64,000 bases of DNA, taken from the NCBI GenBank assembly GCA_037127315.1, contig JBBBDQ010001921.1, positions 94,501-158,500 of the forward strand. The letters run 5' to 3'. The translations under genes and the position numbers were made by a program. The notes beneath the pieces are model-generated. The model did not search any database, was not told where the DNA came from, and saw nothing but the letters and a program-made list of their open reading frames with translations. The DNA is from Ascarosepion bandense (taxonomy: Eukaryota; Mollusca; Cephalopoda; Sepiida; Sepiidae). The stretch's first letter is position 1, and every line of letters starts with the position of its first letter. This document shows positions 44,352 to 56,645 of this stretch, piece by piece.

Positions 44352-45195
44352 AAACACACTCACTCAGTAAAGCAAAACTGTTGTTTGCTGATAGAAAAAA
44401 GCAGTGTATAGTATCTTGCAAGTTTGGCTCTAAAAATTAATGGCGGCTCTGTATAAGTGTCTTAAACAACACCAAACTCTCGATCCCTCCTTAATGCAAT
44501 AAATTTGAGGCCCTCATAGCCATAGTGGACAAAGTTGAGTGCTTTGCTCACAAATTCTTTTCAGCTCCACATTTGAATACCCACCCAACTTTCCATCTTG
44601 AACTGAAGCTCAACTGAATGACATACATATAACCAATTCTCTGATCTCTGATATAATTCCTAAGCTTGACTTCCATAAGGCAAGGGAAGGTGATGCAATT
44701 CGAGTCATCATCCTAACAAAATCATCCTCTGTTCTCTCCAAATTCTACAATATTGCCACTCTGCTTCTTGCTAATTTCCATCAGTATAAATCATGTTACA
44801 CTGCACCTCCTCAGTCTCTTTCTCTCAGTCAATCTCAAGTGGAATGAATACATCAAATCAATAGCAACATCTACTGCTTGGATGGTTGGGTCGCTGTGCC
44901 TAGCCTGGAAGTTTTCTCGTCAGAATTCATCTTGCACATTTATAAATCTACCATTTGCTTGTGCCTTGAATACTGTTGACATATCTGGTTGAGTGTTCCT
45001 GCTATATATCTGCAATATAATCAGTCCTGACTTGGCATCTCCATATCAGTCGCTTTCTCACCAATATGACGTAGCTTTCTTTTCTCTTTTCTACAAATAT
45101 TTTCATGACAACTGCTATGATGAGCTACTTTTCCTGCTGCTCTCTCCACTTGAATAGGCATGCTTCCATATTCTTTCAAGTGACTGTGAGTGTCT
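44352..45195 (+). mobile_element. Jockey-like LINE fragment with internal deletion
   Basis: WRLCISVLNNTKLSIPP and related pre-RT sequence at the start; the RT core is deleted. Then VNLKWNEYIKSIATSTAWMV, GSLCLAWKFS and LEYCxHIWL-like sequence, and a damaged LxxFLQIFS block. Ends where the RTE fragment at 45,199 begins. Confidence 0.7.
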
Positions 45196-45198
45196 CTC

Positions 45199-45830
45199 AG
45201 GTCGGGGATGCCAAAATCAAGCAGGTACAAAAATTTAAATACCTGGGAAGTGTTATAACAGAAGACAGAAAGTGTGACACAAAGATCTGAAGGCGAATTG
45301 GCATGGTGAAGAAAGCATTCCAGAAGTTGAGTAAGGTATTAAGAAACAAAACAATTTCACTAGAAACAAAGAAGAGTGTACTGGATTGCTACATGCTGTC
45401 TGTCCTTCAATATGGCAGTGAATGTTGGACAGTACCATCAAAGATGAAGGAAAAACTTGAAGCAACTGAAATGTGGTTCTACAAAAGGATGCTGTGAATA
45501 TCATGGATCAAGCATGTGAGCAATAATGAGGTCTTGGAAATGATGGAAACAAAAAGGAAATTAATACTGAGCATCAGGAAGAGACAGCTGAAGTTTTTGG
45601 GACACGCAATGAGGAAGGAGGGCTTGGAGAATCTGATACTAACAGGCCAGATAGAAGGAAGAAGAGACAGGGAAAAGCAACAGATAACATATTTAAAGGA
45701 CCTAATCAGGGTAATGACAGAATGAGGATTGCATGGTGTAACCGGAGAAGGCGTGCTCAGTCACCAGTGATAGGGAAATGTAGTAAGCCATGATCACCTA
45801 CGTTCTGAAGAGACAAGGCACATAGAAGAA
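45199..45830 (+). mobile_element. RTE LINE 3' fragment
   Basis: VGDAKIKQVQKFKYLGSVIT, then MVKKAFQKLSKVLRNKTISL, CYMLSVLQYGSECWTVPSK and [20 protein letters not shown], ending in a damaged segment and gacaaggcacatagaagaaa. Several stops and frameshifts. Confidence 0.88.
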
Positions 45831-45839
45831 AATGTAATC

Positions 45840-46680
45840 AGTTCCCGAGTAGGAATCTATGTGATACCACCATTTACTTCCGACTCGATACAAAATCTAC
45901 CAGGGCTGACAAAGTAAACCTCACTTCTGTTCTTGGACAGGACCTCCAAATTGTGTTAGACTGGGGTAAAAAATGGCTTGTAAATTTTAAGCTTCCAGAA
46001 CAAAGCTGCTCTACATAAAGAATCTTTCCTACTTTCCATCAGTATAGATCACACTAGTCTTCCAGAAAGCCATACACTGTACCTCCTCGGTCTCATTCTC
46101 TCAGTTGATCTCAAGTGGGATAACTACAGTGAATCAAGAGCTACATCTGCTGCTAGGAAGGGTTGGGTCACTGCATTGGGCTAGGAAGTTCTTCATGCCA
46201 AAATCCATTTTGTACATATACAAATTTATCATTTGTCTGTGCATTGAATACTATGCTCCTGATATTCATCTTGGGGTTCTTGACAAAATCTAAAGGATGA
46301 TCTGCAAGTAATCGATTCTGATTTGGCACTTCAACTTCAGTCACTTTCTCACCAACAGGATGTTGCTTCTTTCCGTCTCTTCTACAAATATTTTCATGGC
46401 TTCTGCTTTGATGTGCTTGTTTCCTTGGTGCCCCATCTACACAAATTTACTCAAGCTGCTAGATTGGCAACTAGGTCCCACCCTCTTACTGTAAAATGTA
46501 ACCACCACTATCTACTCTGTTAGATTCTTTTCTTGCACTTTCCACCTGTGGAACTCCCTTCCATATTTATGCTTCCTTGATGGCTACTGTGTCATTTGCA
46601 ATCTTTCATCTCTTTTTGATTCCCTTATTTCTCTGATACTCCTGTACCTTTAACAATTAAGAGGATGAGACTCCTCTTCA
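45840..46680 (+). mobile_element. Jockey-like LINE RT-to-C-terminus fragment
   Basis: Frames give LILSVDLKWDNYSESRATSA, LALQLQSLSHQQDVASFRLF, YKYFHGFCFDVLVSLVPH and RLATRSHPLTVKCN. The following FSCTFHLWNSLPYL-like block loses frame. Two further 3'-tail snippets of the family lie at 46,985-47,050 and 47,105-47,165. Confidence 0.75.
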
Positions 46681-47520
46681 CAAGGATGTTTCCTAGCATC
46701 CAGTTGGCAGACAAAAATAAACAGGGTTGTAACTCAATATATGTCCCTCTCTATTCCCGCTATAGGGTGGAATATTGAGCACAATATCTACATTGGAATT
46801 ATCAGCCAATCAGAACCTACAGAACAGACTTACCTAGATAGCAGAGGAGAATCTTCCAGGCTGTTATATAAACCACTTACCAATTTGCTGGGCAAACGGA
46901 GCTGGCAGTTTTAACTTCGACTACAATTGAATACTGGCTGTTGTTATCTAAGAATTCAACCGTTTTTCTTTTTTTCTTTTCCTCTCCTTAATTGTAACCC
47001 CCTATGCACCAGTGGCCGTACTGCCTTGCTTGGAGTGAAACAATTATAAATAAAAAATAGTTTTCTAAAGATCAGCAATTTCATAAAATTTAGGATGTCC
47101 CCACTGCCATTAATCCTTGAGTTTTAGTGGCTTCACTGCTTTGCGTGGGGTGAAATAGTTTTGTAAATTAAAATTGTGCATGTGTTTGTAACCTGTTTCA
47201 TCATTGTAATCAAGCTTATGCACAGTTATAAGTTTAATCCACACTGTGTGTCCCATGATTGTAATCTTGGAGCAGAACAGTTGATTGTAGTTGATTATTG
47301 CAAACACATCCAACCACAGTTAATCATTATGCATAACCAATCATAATCTGAAATTGCATTAGACACAAAATTTCACATCTTTATTTGCTTATATATTCAT
47401 ATTTTTTAAATAAGCTGTCAGTAAAAAGAATTTTTGAAAAAGAAGAAAAAAGTTTCATTTTCCAATATTATCCTTCCTCGTTTCTAATGTGTCAGCTACT
47501 GTCGTCGTCTGTCCTATACG

Positions 47521-47559
<39 letters not shown>

Positions 47560-47766
47560 TTCATAACATTTGGAAAAATGAGAATATCTTCAGTGATGTC
47601 TTCTTGCTTCCTTGTAACGCTATACATAGAAGCAATCATATTAAAGTGATAAGTGGTCAGTAAGCTAATTTAAAATCTATTTCCAAACCAAGGGTAGATA
47701 ATTCAGAATTTACTGCTTTCCCTTATTTTATTGCATATTTAGTGGCCAGTTTGTGTTTACTTGGAA

Positions 47767-47842
<76 letters not shown>
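46681..47842. other. Mostly unassigned; LINE 3'-tail snippets and microsatellites
   Basis: Jockey-like tail snippets at 46,985-47,050 and 47,105-47,165; (GA)n at about 47,522-47,554; (AC)n(AT)n at about 47,766-47,842. No gene recognised. Confidence 0.55.
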
Positions 47843-47847
<5 letters not shown>

Positions 47848-48435
47848 CATCCACAGACAGATCTGTTTCGCCATATCACAGCTTATCAGTACGGTTATTC
47901 TCCTATTGCTTTTTTACCCAGGATTGAAACCTGACTGAAAATGGCGTCAGTCAGCGACTCTACCCCTGTGGAAGTAGGCAGACTTTTTAACGCATATCAT
48001 TATACGCGCCCAATAGCTAGAGCGCTCTAATTCATTTCACTGAGTGAGCAATGCGTACATGCCACAGTAGCTACTGTTAATCAAAGTCTACTGTTTTTCA
48101 AGACTGCTCAATCAGGGTGTGAGAGCATAAATATTGTCATCTGCTGACAGATCTGTTTTGCCGTATCACAGCTCATCAGTACAGTTAGACTCCGATTGCT
48201 TTTTTAACCAGGATTGAAACCCGACTGAAAATGGCGTCAGTCGGCGACTCTACCCCTGGGCTATGGGCATTCGGTGGAAGTAGGCAAACTTTTTAGCGCA
48301 TATCATTATATGAGCGCAATAGCTAGAGCACTCTAATTCATTTCACTGAATGAGCGATGCGTACATGCCAGAGTAGCTACTGTTTATCAAAGTCTACTAT
48401 TTTTCCAAAGTGCTCAATCAGGGTGTGAGAGCGTA
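47843..48435 (-). mobile_element. Tandem pair of tRNA-derived SINEs (second family)
   Basis: Two ~290-bp copies (47,843-48,132 and 48,133-48,435). On the minus strand the second copy carries a tRNA-like head: acceptor start gcccatagcccaggggtaga (A-box), an extended anticodon arm ccgactg...cagtcgg, and gggtttcaatcctgg (B-box). The first copy has lost part of the A-box by a small deletion. Both end at gctcaatcagggtgtgagag. Confidence 0.8.
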
Positions 48436-48468
48436 ATATATATATAATGTGTGTGTGTGTGTGTTTAT

Positions 48469-48500
<32 letters not shown>

Positions 48501-48784
48501 GGGAATATGAGGTTAATTTTAAGAAAGAGGAGAAAGCAGAATGAAAAAAAATGGTGTCAAATGAAGAAAAGAAATGATGGAAAGATTAGAAAAAGAGAAA
48601 AAATAATTTGAAAAAAAAGTTATAGAGAAAAGAAACAAATTGAAAAAATGATAAATATAAAGCCAGCAGAGAATTAAAATTAAGGATTAGTATGAAAGAA
48701 AGAAAGAAAGAAAGAAAAAATGTGAAAAGGGAGACAAAAATAGAGAAAGAGAAAAAGAGAATAAAGATATGTCAAATCTTGTAT
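48436..48784. other. Simple-sequence and purine-rich spacer
   Basis: (TG)n, then (GATT)n at about 48,470-48,496, then A/G-rich DNA with (GAAA)n at about 48,698-48,717. No gene. Confidence 0.6.
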
Positions 48785-49260
48785 TGTGACTGAGAAAGTT
48801 GTTACGTGTTATCTTTGTTACGTGTTATCTTTGGCTTCTTAAGGTCTATCAGTAATCTTTCTGGCCCCAGTGATGCATCACAGACTGAATAAACAATAAA
48901 CAAATTTATTTTCTAAAGTATTAGCATCTTTTCTTGAAGGAAGCGAAAGGGAGATGAAGAGAACGGACCTTAACGGGTTGTCCATCACAACATGGTGGCA
49001 TTTTCTCAATCTCTTGAATTTAGAATGCCAAGGAATCTATAACCGTAGAAGTATCTTTACATTTCTGTTTCTACCATCGTATTTGCTCACGTCTAGCATT
49101 TTATATTAAGACTTAACTGTCAGAATTCCACGCCTACAAAGTTCATCACCTACACAACTCAGCTTGGACTGTCTATGTTCTGACTGGTATAACCATAAAA
49201 GCCTCATCTGCATATAAAAATTTGGCTGAAAAAAACAGAAGTATTAATAATAATCAGGAA
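48785..49260. repeat. Dispersed repeat Rep-B, copy 1 (intact reference for the nest)
   Basis: Blocks: gttatctttggcttcttaag ... cttttcttgaaggaagcg ... aacgggttgtccatcacaac atggtggcat, then gcattttatattaagactta ... cacctacacaactcagcttg ... gaagtattaataat. A second copy at 50,395-50,741 has the same blocks in permuted order. The uninterrupted ttgtccatcacaacatggtg gives the pre-insertion state of the nest. Identity of the repeat is unknown. Confidence 0.8.
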
Positions 49261-49414
49261 GAAATCAGTATGGAATATCAACTAGAAACATGACGCCAAC
49301 ATGCTAATATTGTTTGTTAAATAAAATAAAAAATTATTTTCAGTAGAGATACACATATATAAAAACCTACATGTTCAGTTAAAAATATAAAAAAAAAAGT
49401 CCTCCTTGATAAGG

Positions 49415-49830
49415 ACTAATAAAATTGCCAAGATATATAGAACTTTAACTCATACAGCACCCAACGTTCTTGCTTTTGAATCATTCCTAATGCTTTCAAA
49501 CATTTTGAAACTGTTGTGTGATCAACTCCTAATGATTCTGCAAGTTCATCTTGTGCCTGACATGAGTCTTCATGAAGTAATGCCTCCAATTCTTTGTGTT
49601 CAAACTTCTGTGTGCCAGAGCGTTCTTCATCTTCAACATGAAAATCATCATTTTTGAAGCAGCTGAACAAATCTCTGCATAATGTTTCCAACAGAGCATG
49701 GTCACCACAAGTCTCAACAAGAATTTTGTGTGCTTCTGCTGCAGATTTTTTGTATTAAAGTAGTGCAGTAAAATTCCTCACAAAATGATTTATTAAATGA
49801 AATAAATAATTTTCACCATTTATTTTAAAT
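49415..49830 (-). pseudogene. mariner transposase N-terminal fragment
   Basis: Minus strand: SAAEAHKILVETCGDHALLE, TLCRDLFSCFKNDDFHVEDE, ERSGTQKFEHKELEALLHED and LAESLGVDHTTVSKCLKALG, then MIQKQERWVLYEL. These are the two helix-turn-helix DNA-binding motifs of mariner transposases ('TCRDWFxRFKxxDFDVEDKERSG', 'LGVDxxTVSxRLKAMGxIQKxGxWVPYEL'). A stop precedes SAAEAH, and the whole DD(D) catalytic domain is missing. Confidence 0.85.
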
Positions 49831-49970
49831 CATTTTCACCATTTATTTGAACATATCACCTCAAGAAATACAGTATTGTTTTGAAACATGAAAATTTTTG
49901 TGTAGTGATATAATGCTTTAATAAACCATTGTAATAACAAAATTACTAATATATATATATATATACATAT

Positions 49971-50245
49971 AGTCATTCACAGACAGATCTGTTTCGCTGT
50001 ATCACAGCTCATCAGTTTGGTTAAACATCCCATTGCTTTTAGCCAGGATTGAAACCCAACCGAATTGTCATCAGTTGGCGATTCTACCTCTGAGCTATAG
50101 GTGCTCTGTAGAAGGCAGCAGACTTTTCGCATGTGATATACCATGTAAACATAGTCCAGTAACTGAGAGTGTTCTAATTCATTACTGAATGAACAATGCA
50201 TAGATGCTAGAGTAGCTACTGTTTTTTCATAGTCTAATTACCCAG
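49971..50245 (-). mobile_element. tRNA-derived SINE, third copy of second family
   Basis: Minus strand tatagctcagaggtagaatc (A-box) and gttgggtttcaatcctggc (B-box), with the same body as at 47.8-48.4 kb at lower identity. Confidence 0.78.
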
Positions 50246-50394
50246 CCCCGATGAGTGAAGACATCATAACAATGTCCTTACAAAACTTCAAAGTCAGCCT
50301 GAACCTGCTCAGTTAAAGTGAGAAATTCTTTGAGATTTTTCAAATCATAGGTTCTTTTCGAGAATAACACCATTAAGCAGTTCTGTTCTAGTTT

Positions 50395-50741
50395 GGTGAT
50401 AAATTGTTACTGCGACCATATTTGTTCACTTTCAGCATTTTATATTAAGACTTAACTGTCTGAATTCCATGCTTACGGAGTTCATCACCTACACAACTCA
50501 GCTTGAACCATCAAAGTTCTGATTGGTGTAAAGATTTGGCTAAAAATAACAGAAGCATTAATAATAGCTTGCTGTGCGTTATCTTTGACTTCTTATGGTC
50601 TATCAGTAATTCTTCAGGCCCCACTGATGCATCACAAACTTGAATAAGCAATGAACAAATTTATTTTCTAAAGTATTAGCATCTTTTCTTGAGGGAAGCT
50701 AAAGGGAAATGAACAGAACAGACCTTAACAGGTTGTCCATC
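50395..50741. repeat. Dispersed repeat Rep-B, copy 2, left part of the nest
   Basis: Matches Rep-B copy 1 up to ggttgtccatc at 50,741, where the solo LTR begins. The sequence resumes at 63,063 (ccatcacaacatggtggcat). Confidence 0.8.
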
Positions 50742-50742
50742 T

Positions 50743-50907
50743 GTTATGGTGAAACACACCTATTCCTCAGATAATGGACTCTCCCTCCTATATTAATGTT
50801 ATGGTAAAACACACCTATTCCTCAGATAATGGACTCTCCCTCCTATATTAATGTTATGGTGAAACACACCTATTTCTCAGATAATGGACTCTCCCTCCTA
50901 TATTAAT
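50743..50907. repeat. Three 55-bp tandem units within the solo LTR
   Basis: gttatggtgaaacacaccta ... ctccctcctatattaat starts at 50,743, 50,798 and 50,853, exactly 55 bp apart, nearly identical. Probably repeated promoter-region (U3) sequence. Confidence 0.95.
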
Positions 50908-50945
50908 AAGAGTTAACAGGAAGTTAACTCGAGAAGTTCTCAGGA

Positions 50946-51996
50946 GTTTTTGACGTGTGTTGTCTATTTCAGACTTCTCGGACCTTGTTTTGACAAGCGT
51001 CAGACTTTGTTGTTTTAAAAATACTGTGATTCTCTCATTTGGACCCTTTATTTTACAAGAAAGACCTTTTTTTGTAGAGCTAAGTTTATTTTTATTTATT
51101 TCTTTTTCGTTTATTTACTTTGTTCTTTTCTGTTTTATTTTCTAGCTTTTTGTATTTTATTTTCGTATTTTTTGGCGGCCATATTTGTTTTTGTTTAGGT
51201 CGGCCGTCTTGAATTAATTTTTTGTTTCTCTTTTTTTCAGTATCCGTTTGGCCTTAAGTGCCATATTTATTTTTGTTTAAAAACTTTTCTTTTAATAGTA
51301 ACTTTCATTTGAATTCTTTTTTTGACCAAACAACCGTTTAATTAATTTTTTTTTCCACGTTTCTTTTTTAACCCCTCCCCATATTTCATTTACGGAGGTT
51401 GCCTTAGGCGACTCTTCGCTTTTTGTTTGATTTATTTTTCGTATTCGTTTTCTTTGTGTAGTTTGTTTTATTTTTTGTAAAGTTTATTCGTTGTAAAAAT
51501 ATTATTTTGTTGATTCCTTTTTTGTAAACTTTATTTAACCCAGCAAAGTTTATTTTTTGCCCCTCCTCCTATTTTTTAACGAGAGTAGCCTTTTTAGGTA
51601 ACTCCTGTTTTCTGTTTGTTTGATTTATTTTCAGTCTTATTGTAACTTGTAAAGTTTACTCATTGTTTTCTTTTGGTAGACCTCTCTAGAGGCTTATCTT
51701 TTTGCCGTTTTAAGGCAAGTTCTTAGCGTATAATTGGCCGCTAAAGGCTAGCATTTTTGCCGTTATTGGCTAAGGTTAAATTGTATTGTTTTTTAAAATC
51801 CTTCGGGGTTTGTTGGTTTTAATTTAAAACCGTTTTTCTTGTCTATAATTGTCGTTTGTTTATTTTGAGCTTTTGTTTATTTATTTGTTTTATATATTTT
51901 TCCGTTTTTTTTCCCCAGCCTTTTCCCACCCCTCCATAATATTAATTTAGATTGGTGGAAAAAAAAAAGTGTTGCGTGGAGTGTCAGAACTTAAAA
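50946..51996 (+). promoter_or_regulatory. T-rich 5' UTR of the Tx1-like LINE
   Basis: About 1.05 kb between the left target duplication and the ORF1 ATG. Strongly T-rich plus strand with repeated tttgtttatttatttt-type runs and few open frames. An internal promoter is expected for LINEs, but no specific site can be pointed out. Confidence 0.6.
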
Positions 51997-54096
51997 ATGA
52001 CCGACACTAGTCGGTCAATAAAGAAAAAACTAGATTTTGACCCCCCTTGGAAGGGACCGCCAGAAAAAACTAATGAGGATTTTCCCCCTCTTCCGGGAAA
52101 AGAGCTTGACGAAGGAAAGGAAAAAGAAAATGCTATGAAATCAACAATGGCCGAGAATGGCCAGAAAAACGTTGATGAACAAGCTAAGGAGAATAAAGAC
52201 ATAGACAAGTCAACGAAAGATGCGGAGGCCGGGGAATCGCCCTGTGGCTGGAAGTCCCCTCCGAAAGTTAAGATCAATCTGACGGAGTTCTTGGAGAGAG
52301 CTAAGAGCTACGCACACCTTGTCGTAGAAGGTGGGCTCTTGGTAGATCCCCAAGAATTAAAGAGGATTGAAAAAAGAATAGTGTCAGTCTTCGTGGTGGA
52401 CAAGCGTACGCGCAAGATTTGTCGCAGCACGAAAGACACAGTGTTGAAAACACTGCAGTCAAAGGGGTATAAGCCCTTAAGGATAGTGAAAGGTGCGGGC
52501 TTCTTCATGTGGGACATACTGCTACCCACGCCAGAAGATTGCCTAAAATTGGCAACTGAAGACCTGATAACTAAAGATCTGATATTTAGAATTGTGTATG
52601 ATGGCAAACAAAGGACCAAGGTAGCAGTGTTTGAGGTTCCTCCTCAGGTCATCGGGGAGCATCTGGCGGCCTACTTTTCGCAGTTTGGCCAAATTTTAGA
52701 TGTCTCCTGCGATGATCTGACCGGGGGATGGTCTTTTGATATTATGATCAGCCGTGAAGACTTCGAGACTATCCCCAACTGTCTTGACGTAGGGGGCCTG
52801 AGCCTACCGGTAATAGTTACCGGTCGCAAACCCAAATGCTGGAGGTGCGGAGAGATTGGTCACCTCTCCTCCTCCTGCCCAGAGAAGAAGTCCTCTGGAA
52901 GCCAGGCCCCAGTCGACCAAACTCCCCCCTGGCCGCTTCTGTAACATCCGTCTCGCCTGTAGTGGGCATGCCAATACCCAGGACCGGTGCGGCAGTTACC
53001 CCGGTTGGGAACAAAAAAGTTCCCTCACCCCGAAAAACCATCACCAGCTGCAAGTGCAGCCTCGGGGAAGGAGAAGGGGGAGTGGCTGGTTGTTGGCAGG
53101 GCCAGGGGGAAGCGCCAAGCTGCGGAACCTCGGTCCCCGGAGACCCCAAAGACTAAAGGCACGAACAGCCCCACTCCCTCCACTAGCAAGAAGGGCGATG
53201 CCTCGGCCTGGTCAGCCCCCAAACTGGAAGAATTGAGAAGAGCATACGATCCTGGCTACAAAAAAATGGAAAAAATCAAAGAGTTAAAAAAACAACTCGA
53301 AAAACGGCCATTTCGGCCTTCAGAAGACCTGAAGCAACAGCTCAAAAACCGTCCAGCTCGCCCCTCGGCCTCTGCCCCGTCCTCCCCTAAAAAGAAAAAC
53401 TCCGGCAACAAGAAAAAGATTCATTCGTCACAGCCTACACCCCGAAAACCATCCCCTCGAAGTCGAGACCCCAGCCCAATCATAAACTATTTTAAAGTTT
53501 CTCCCTGCCTCTCTCCCTGTCCCTCTCCTCCAAAACAGATGCCGCCTCCATCAAAAAGGCAAAGGAGTTCTTCATCTGAAGACAAGGAAACACGAAAAAA
53601 ACCTACAAAAGTTCCTTACAGGCAAGGGGAGGACATCTGCCGTATTTCCCCGGCCCAGGCCGAAAGGGCCAAGAGCTTTGGAAACAGAATCAAACAGCTC
53701 AACGCGCTCTTGGCGATGAAGAAGTGCGGAGACAAAGACGTAGAAGTGCCGCAAAACTTCCCAACTGCACAGAGGATATTAACAGTTATCCGCACGGGGT
53801 CGGGGGCGCGGCAGGCGTGGGGCATGGTCGAGGAGGCGGCTAAAGAAATAGAAATGACTCCACCAATCATCACGACAAAATCGGAAAGGATCACAAACTT
53901 AGAAAAATTTTGTTCAGGACGGGTCCCGGTTTTAGTTCACCCCTCCCTCTATAGGGCACTAAAACTAACCTTTCCCTGGGATGTTGGCGGCATCTCCTCT
54001 GACGGCACCATCAAGAATGAGATGGGCCATGGGTCAATGGGGGAGGCTGTCGGCATCCTTTCCCCGTCCATGTTCTGTCCAGGACCCCAACCCTAA
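51997..54096 (+). pseudogene. Tx1-like LINE ORF1 (gag-like), two compensating frame breaks
   Basis: ATG at 51,997. The N-terminal part is charged, then an RRM-like/nucleic-acid-binding region, then a CCHC knuckle CWRCGEIGHLSSSC at about residue 282. The frame stops at TAA 52,942-52,944, with a second in-frame stop at 52,960-52,962. A different frame carries the Pro/Ser-rich sequence across 52,930-53,035, and the first frame resumes at about 53,040 and runs to 54,096. The pattern fits one indel in the C run at 52,923-52,928 and another in the A run near 53,033-53,038. The C-terminal part is Pro/Ser/Lys-rich, then folded-looking (HPSLYRALKLTFPWDVGGIS). Real mutation or assembly error cannot be told apart here. 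ORF2 starts 12 nt later. Confidence 0.75.
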
Positions 54097-56225
54097 TTAC
54101 GGATCGCAATGGCTCTCTGGTTAGCAAGCTTGAATGCCCGGGGGCTGAGGTCTGAGTCTCGGAGGGTGAGACTCCTTCATGATCTCCAGCGCCTCGGGGT
54201 GGATGTTTGTTGTCTGCAGGAAACCCGGTTTTTAACTGGCGACTATGAGGGCATACTGTCTAGGGATTACGATCTCTATTCAGCATGTTTTGATGGCCGT
54301 TCTAGAGGTGTTTCCTGGCTAGTGAGCAAGTCTTTGGGTGCGGCGTGTACGCTTGTCTTCGCGGATCCAGCGGGCAGGATTTGTGTGCTGGATATTACCA
54401 TAAAGGAGAAGTCTTTTCGCCTCATTGGGGTTTATGCGCCCAATGTCCATGCGGAGCGTCCTGCTTTGTTTCGGCAGCTCGAGTCGTTCTTTGGAACATC
54501 GAGGCGGGTAATTTTAGCGGGGGATTGGAATGCCGTCCTTGACCCTGAGAAGGATCGTATAGGAGAAAGATCGGGTACTAACAACCCGGATGTGAAACCA
54601 TTTCGGGAATTTATCGACAGGAATGATCTTGTCGATAAATACCGAAATGAACACCCCCGGGAGGTGGTGTGGACTTGGACTAATAGGGGCAGCTCGGATT
54701 CGAAGGTACGCGCAAGCTACCTCGACCGAGTCCTAGTTAGGAGAGTCGACGTAGGGCTCTTAGGTTGTCCAAGTTTCCATTCCATAGTTTACACGGATCA
54801 TAGGCTCGTCCGGGTTCGTGTAAACTTAGATAAGCCTAAGGTTAAGTTGGCTGGCTACTGGAAATTGAACGCGTCATTACTTGATAGCCAAGATTTCCAG
54901 CACCAGCTTTTACTAACACTAAAGCGGGAACTGACGGGGGCTGTGGTTGGGAATAAGTGGTGGGATACACTTAAATCCAAAATTAGGTCGTTTGCTGCCG
55001 ACTATAGCCGTCGGCTCAACTTAGCTAATTTAGCGGCGCAATCGACGTTAGAGAAAAAAGTTGATCGGGCGGTTAAATCCCGTAATAGTGGGGACGTAGC
55101 CTTAGCTAGGGCCGAGCTGGCCTCCTTGGCTATCAAGAAGGATCAAGCTCTGGTAGTTAGGGCTAGGTTAAAAAGAATGTCTTCTGAGGCAACGAATATG
55201 GCCGCAGAATTGCGTGCAGAGGAAGCTAGGCAAGCAGCCAATCGGCATATCAAGGACATCACATTGCCGGATGGTCGTACCGTGACTACAGACGTGGGTA
55301 TATGTGGGGCTTTTCGGGATTACTTCCAGGATCTTTTCACCAGGGAGCCCGGTCTGAGCTCTGCTCAGTTCGACACCTATTTGGCTGACTTTCCCCGCCT
55401 CTCGGCGGCTGAAGCGGCTAGGTGCGAGGGGCCCATAACAGAGTCGGAAATCTGGGATGCGCTGAAATTGGTTGGCCGGGACAAAACTCCAGGTTTGGAT
55501 GGTCTTCCCTACGAACTGTACTTGAGGCAGTCGTCCGTTCTTGTTCCTCTGCTGGCTCTTGTTTATAACAACTGGATGAAGCAGGGGTCTATACCTCGAC
55601 GCTTCACCAGGGGTGTAATCAAGTTGCTTCGCAAGAGCAAGAGCGGTGGGGGTGGCATAGATAATTATCGGCCTTTAACGATGTTAAATACTGACTTAAA
55701 GATTTTTGCCAAGATCTTGGCCGGCCGTTTGCAGGCTGTCCTCTCTAGTCTGATTGGCCCCGAGCAGACTTGTGCTGTGAAGGGCAGGACTATTCAGGAC
55801 AACCTTCATTTGGTACGCCTGATCATCGAGAAAACCGACACCGAAGCCGCGCTGATCAATTTGGATCAGTCCAAGGCTTTCGATAGGGTTGACCATCGTT
55901 TCTTGGAGTCTGTCCTTTCCGCCGCCGGTTTCGGGCCGTACTTTCGCTCCTGGATCCGACTGCTGTATGAGTCCCCCGGTGCGCTGGTGGAAGTGAATGG
56001 GGTAAGATCGAAGCCCTTCACTTTATCTCGCTCCATTCGTCAAGGTTGTCCACTTTCGCCTTTGCTGTACGTTCTTGCGTTGGAGCCATTCCTTCGCAAG
56101 TTAAAGGCGAATCCGGTCCTTTGCGGAATTTCCGTATCTGGTGCTACCACCTCGGCCAGGTACTCCGCCTATGCTGACGACGTTTCGGTTTTTGTGTCGA
56201 GCAAAGCCGAGATTGACGAAGTCAG

Positions 56226-56614
56226 TGTGGTGGAGACTTACCTCGCCGAAGCAAAAGAAGGCGGTTTGTTTGCACGTGCGTTCGTAGACGTAATGGAACC
56301 GCGAGGCGAGCTCATGCGAGGCAGTTTTTCGAATGACACGGCGCATGCGTCATTGGTGAAAGTGAGGCTCTCGGAGAGTGGGAAATTACGAGACCAAAAA
56401 ACACATAAAAAGAGCCTACTTCTGTTTCGGGGCACTTTTTGCTATTTACGACTCGAGAAGGCTACACCGGTGTTTGGGAGACAGCGTTTTGCTTACGGTG
56501 CGCAGGAAACGGAGTCCCTGGTGAAGCAGTGTTCCGGGTTCTACGAGTAGCAGCTGGCGGAGTGGTTATTAATTCGGCTACGAACTACACTCTGAGAAGA
56601 CACAAATACCCACA
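56226..56614 (+). repeat. 5' LTR (389 bp)
   Basis: Starts TGTGGTGGAGACTTACC and ends AATACCCACA. Contains caaaaaacacataaaaagag, which may act as a TATA-like or poly(A)-type signal. LINE ORF2 reads into it and stops at 56,548-56,550. Confidence 0.95.
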
Positions 56615-56645
56615 AGCTATTTCGGCATCTATTACGATTTCCATT

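Noticed and set aside
48195..48275. Functional tRNA gene on the minus strand
   Set aside because: The anticodon loop is enlarged, the acceptor stem does not close convincingly, and the sequence is the head of a repeated SINE.
54109..56550. A complete 813-aa LINE ORF2 ending at 56,550
   Set aside because: The last ~108 codons are LTR sequence; the real ORF2 is interrupted at 56,225 and resumes at 60,748.
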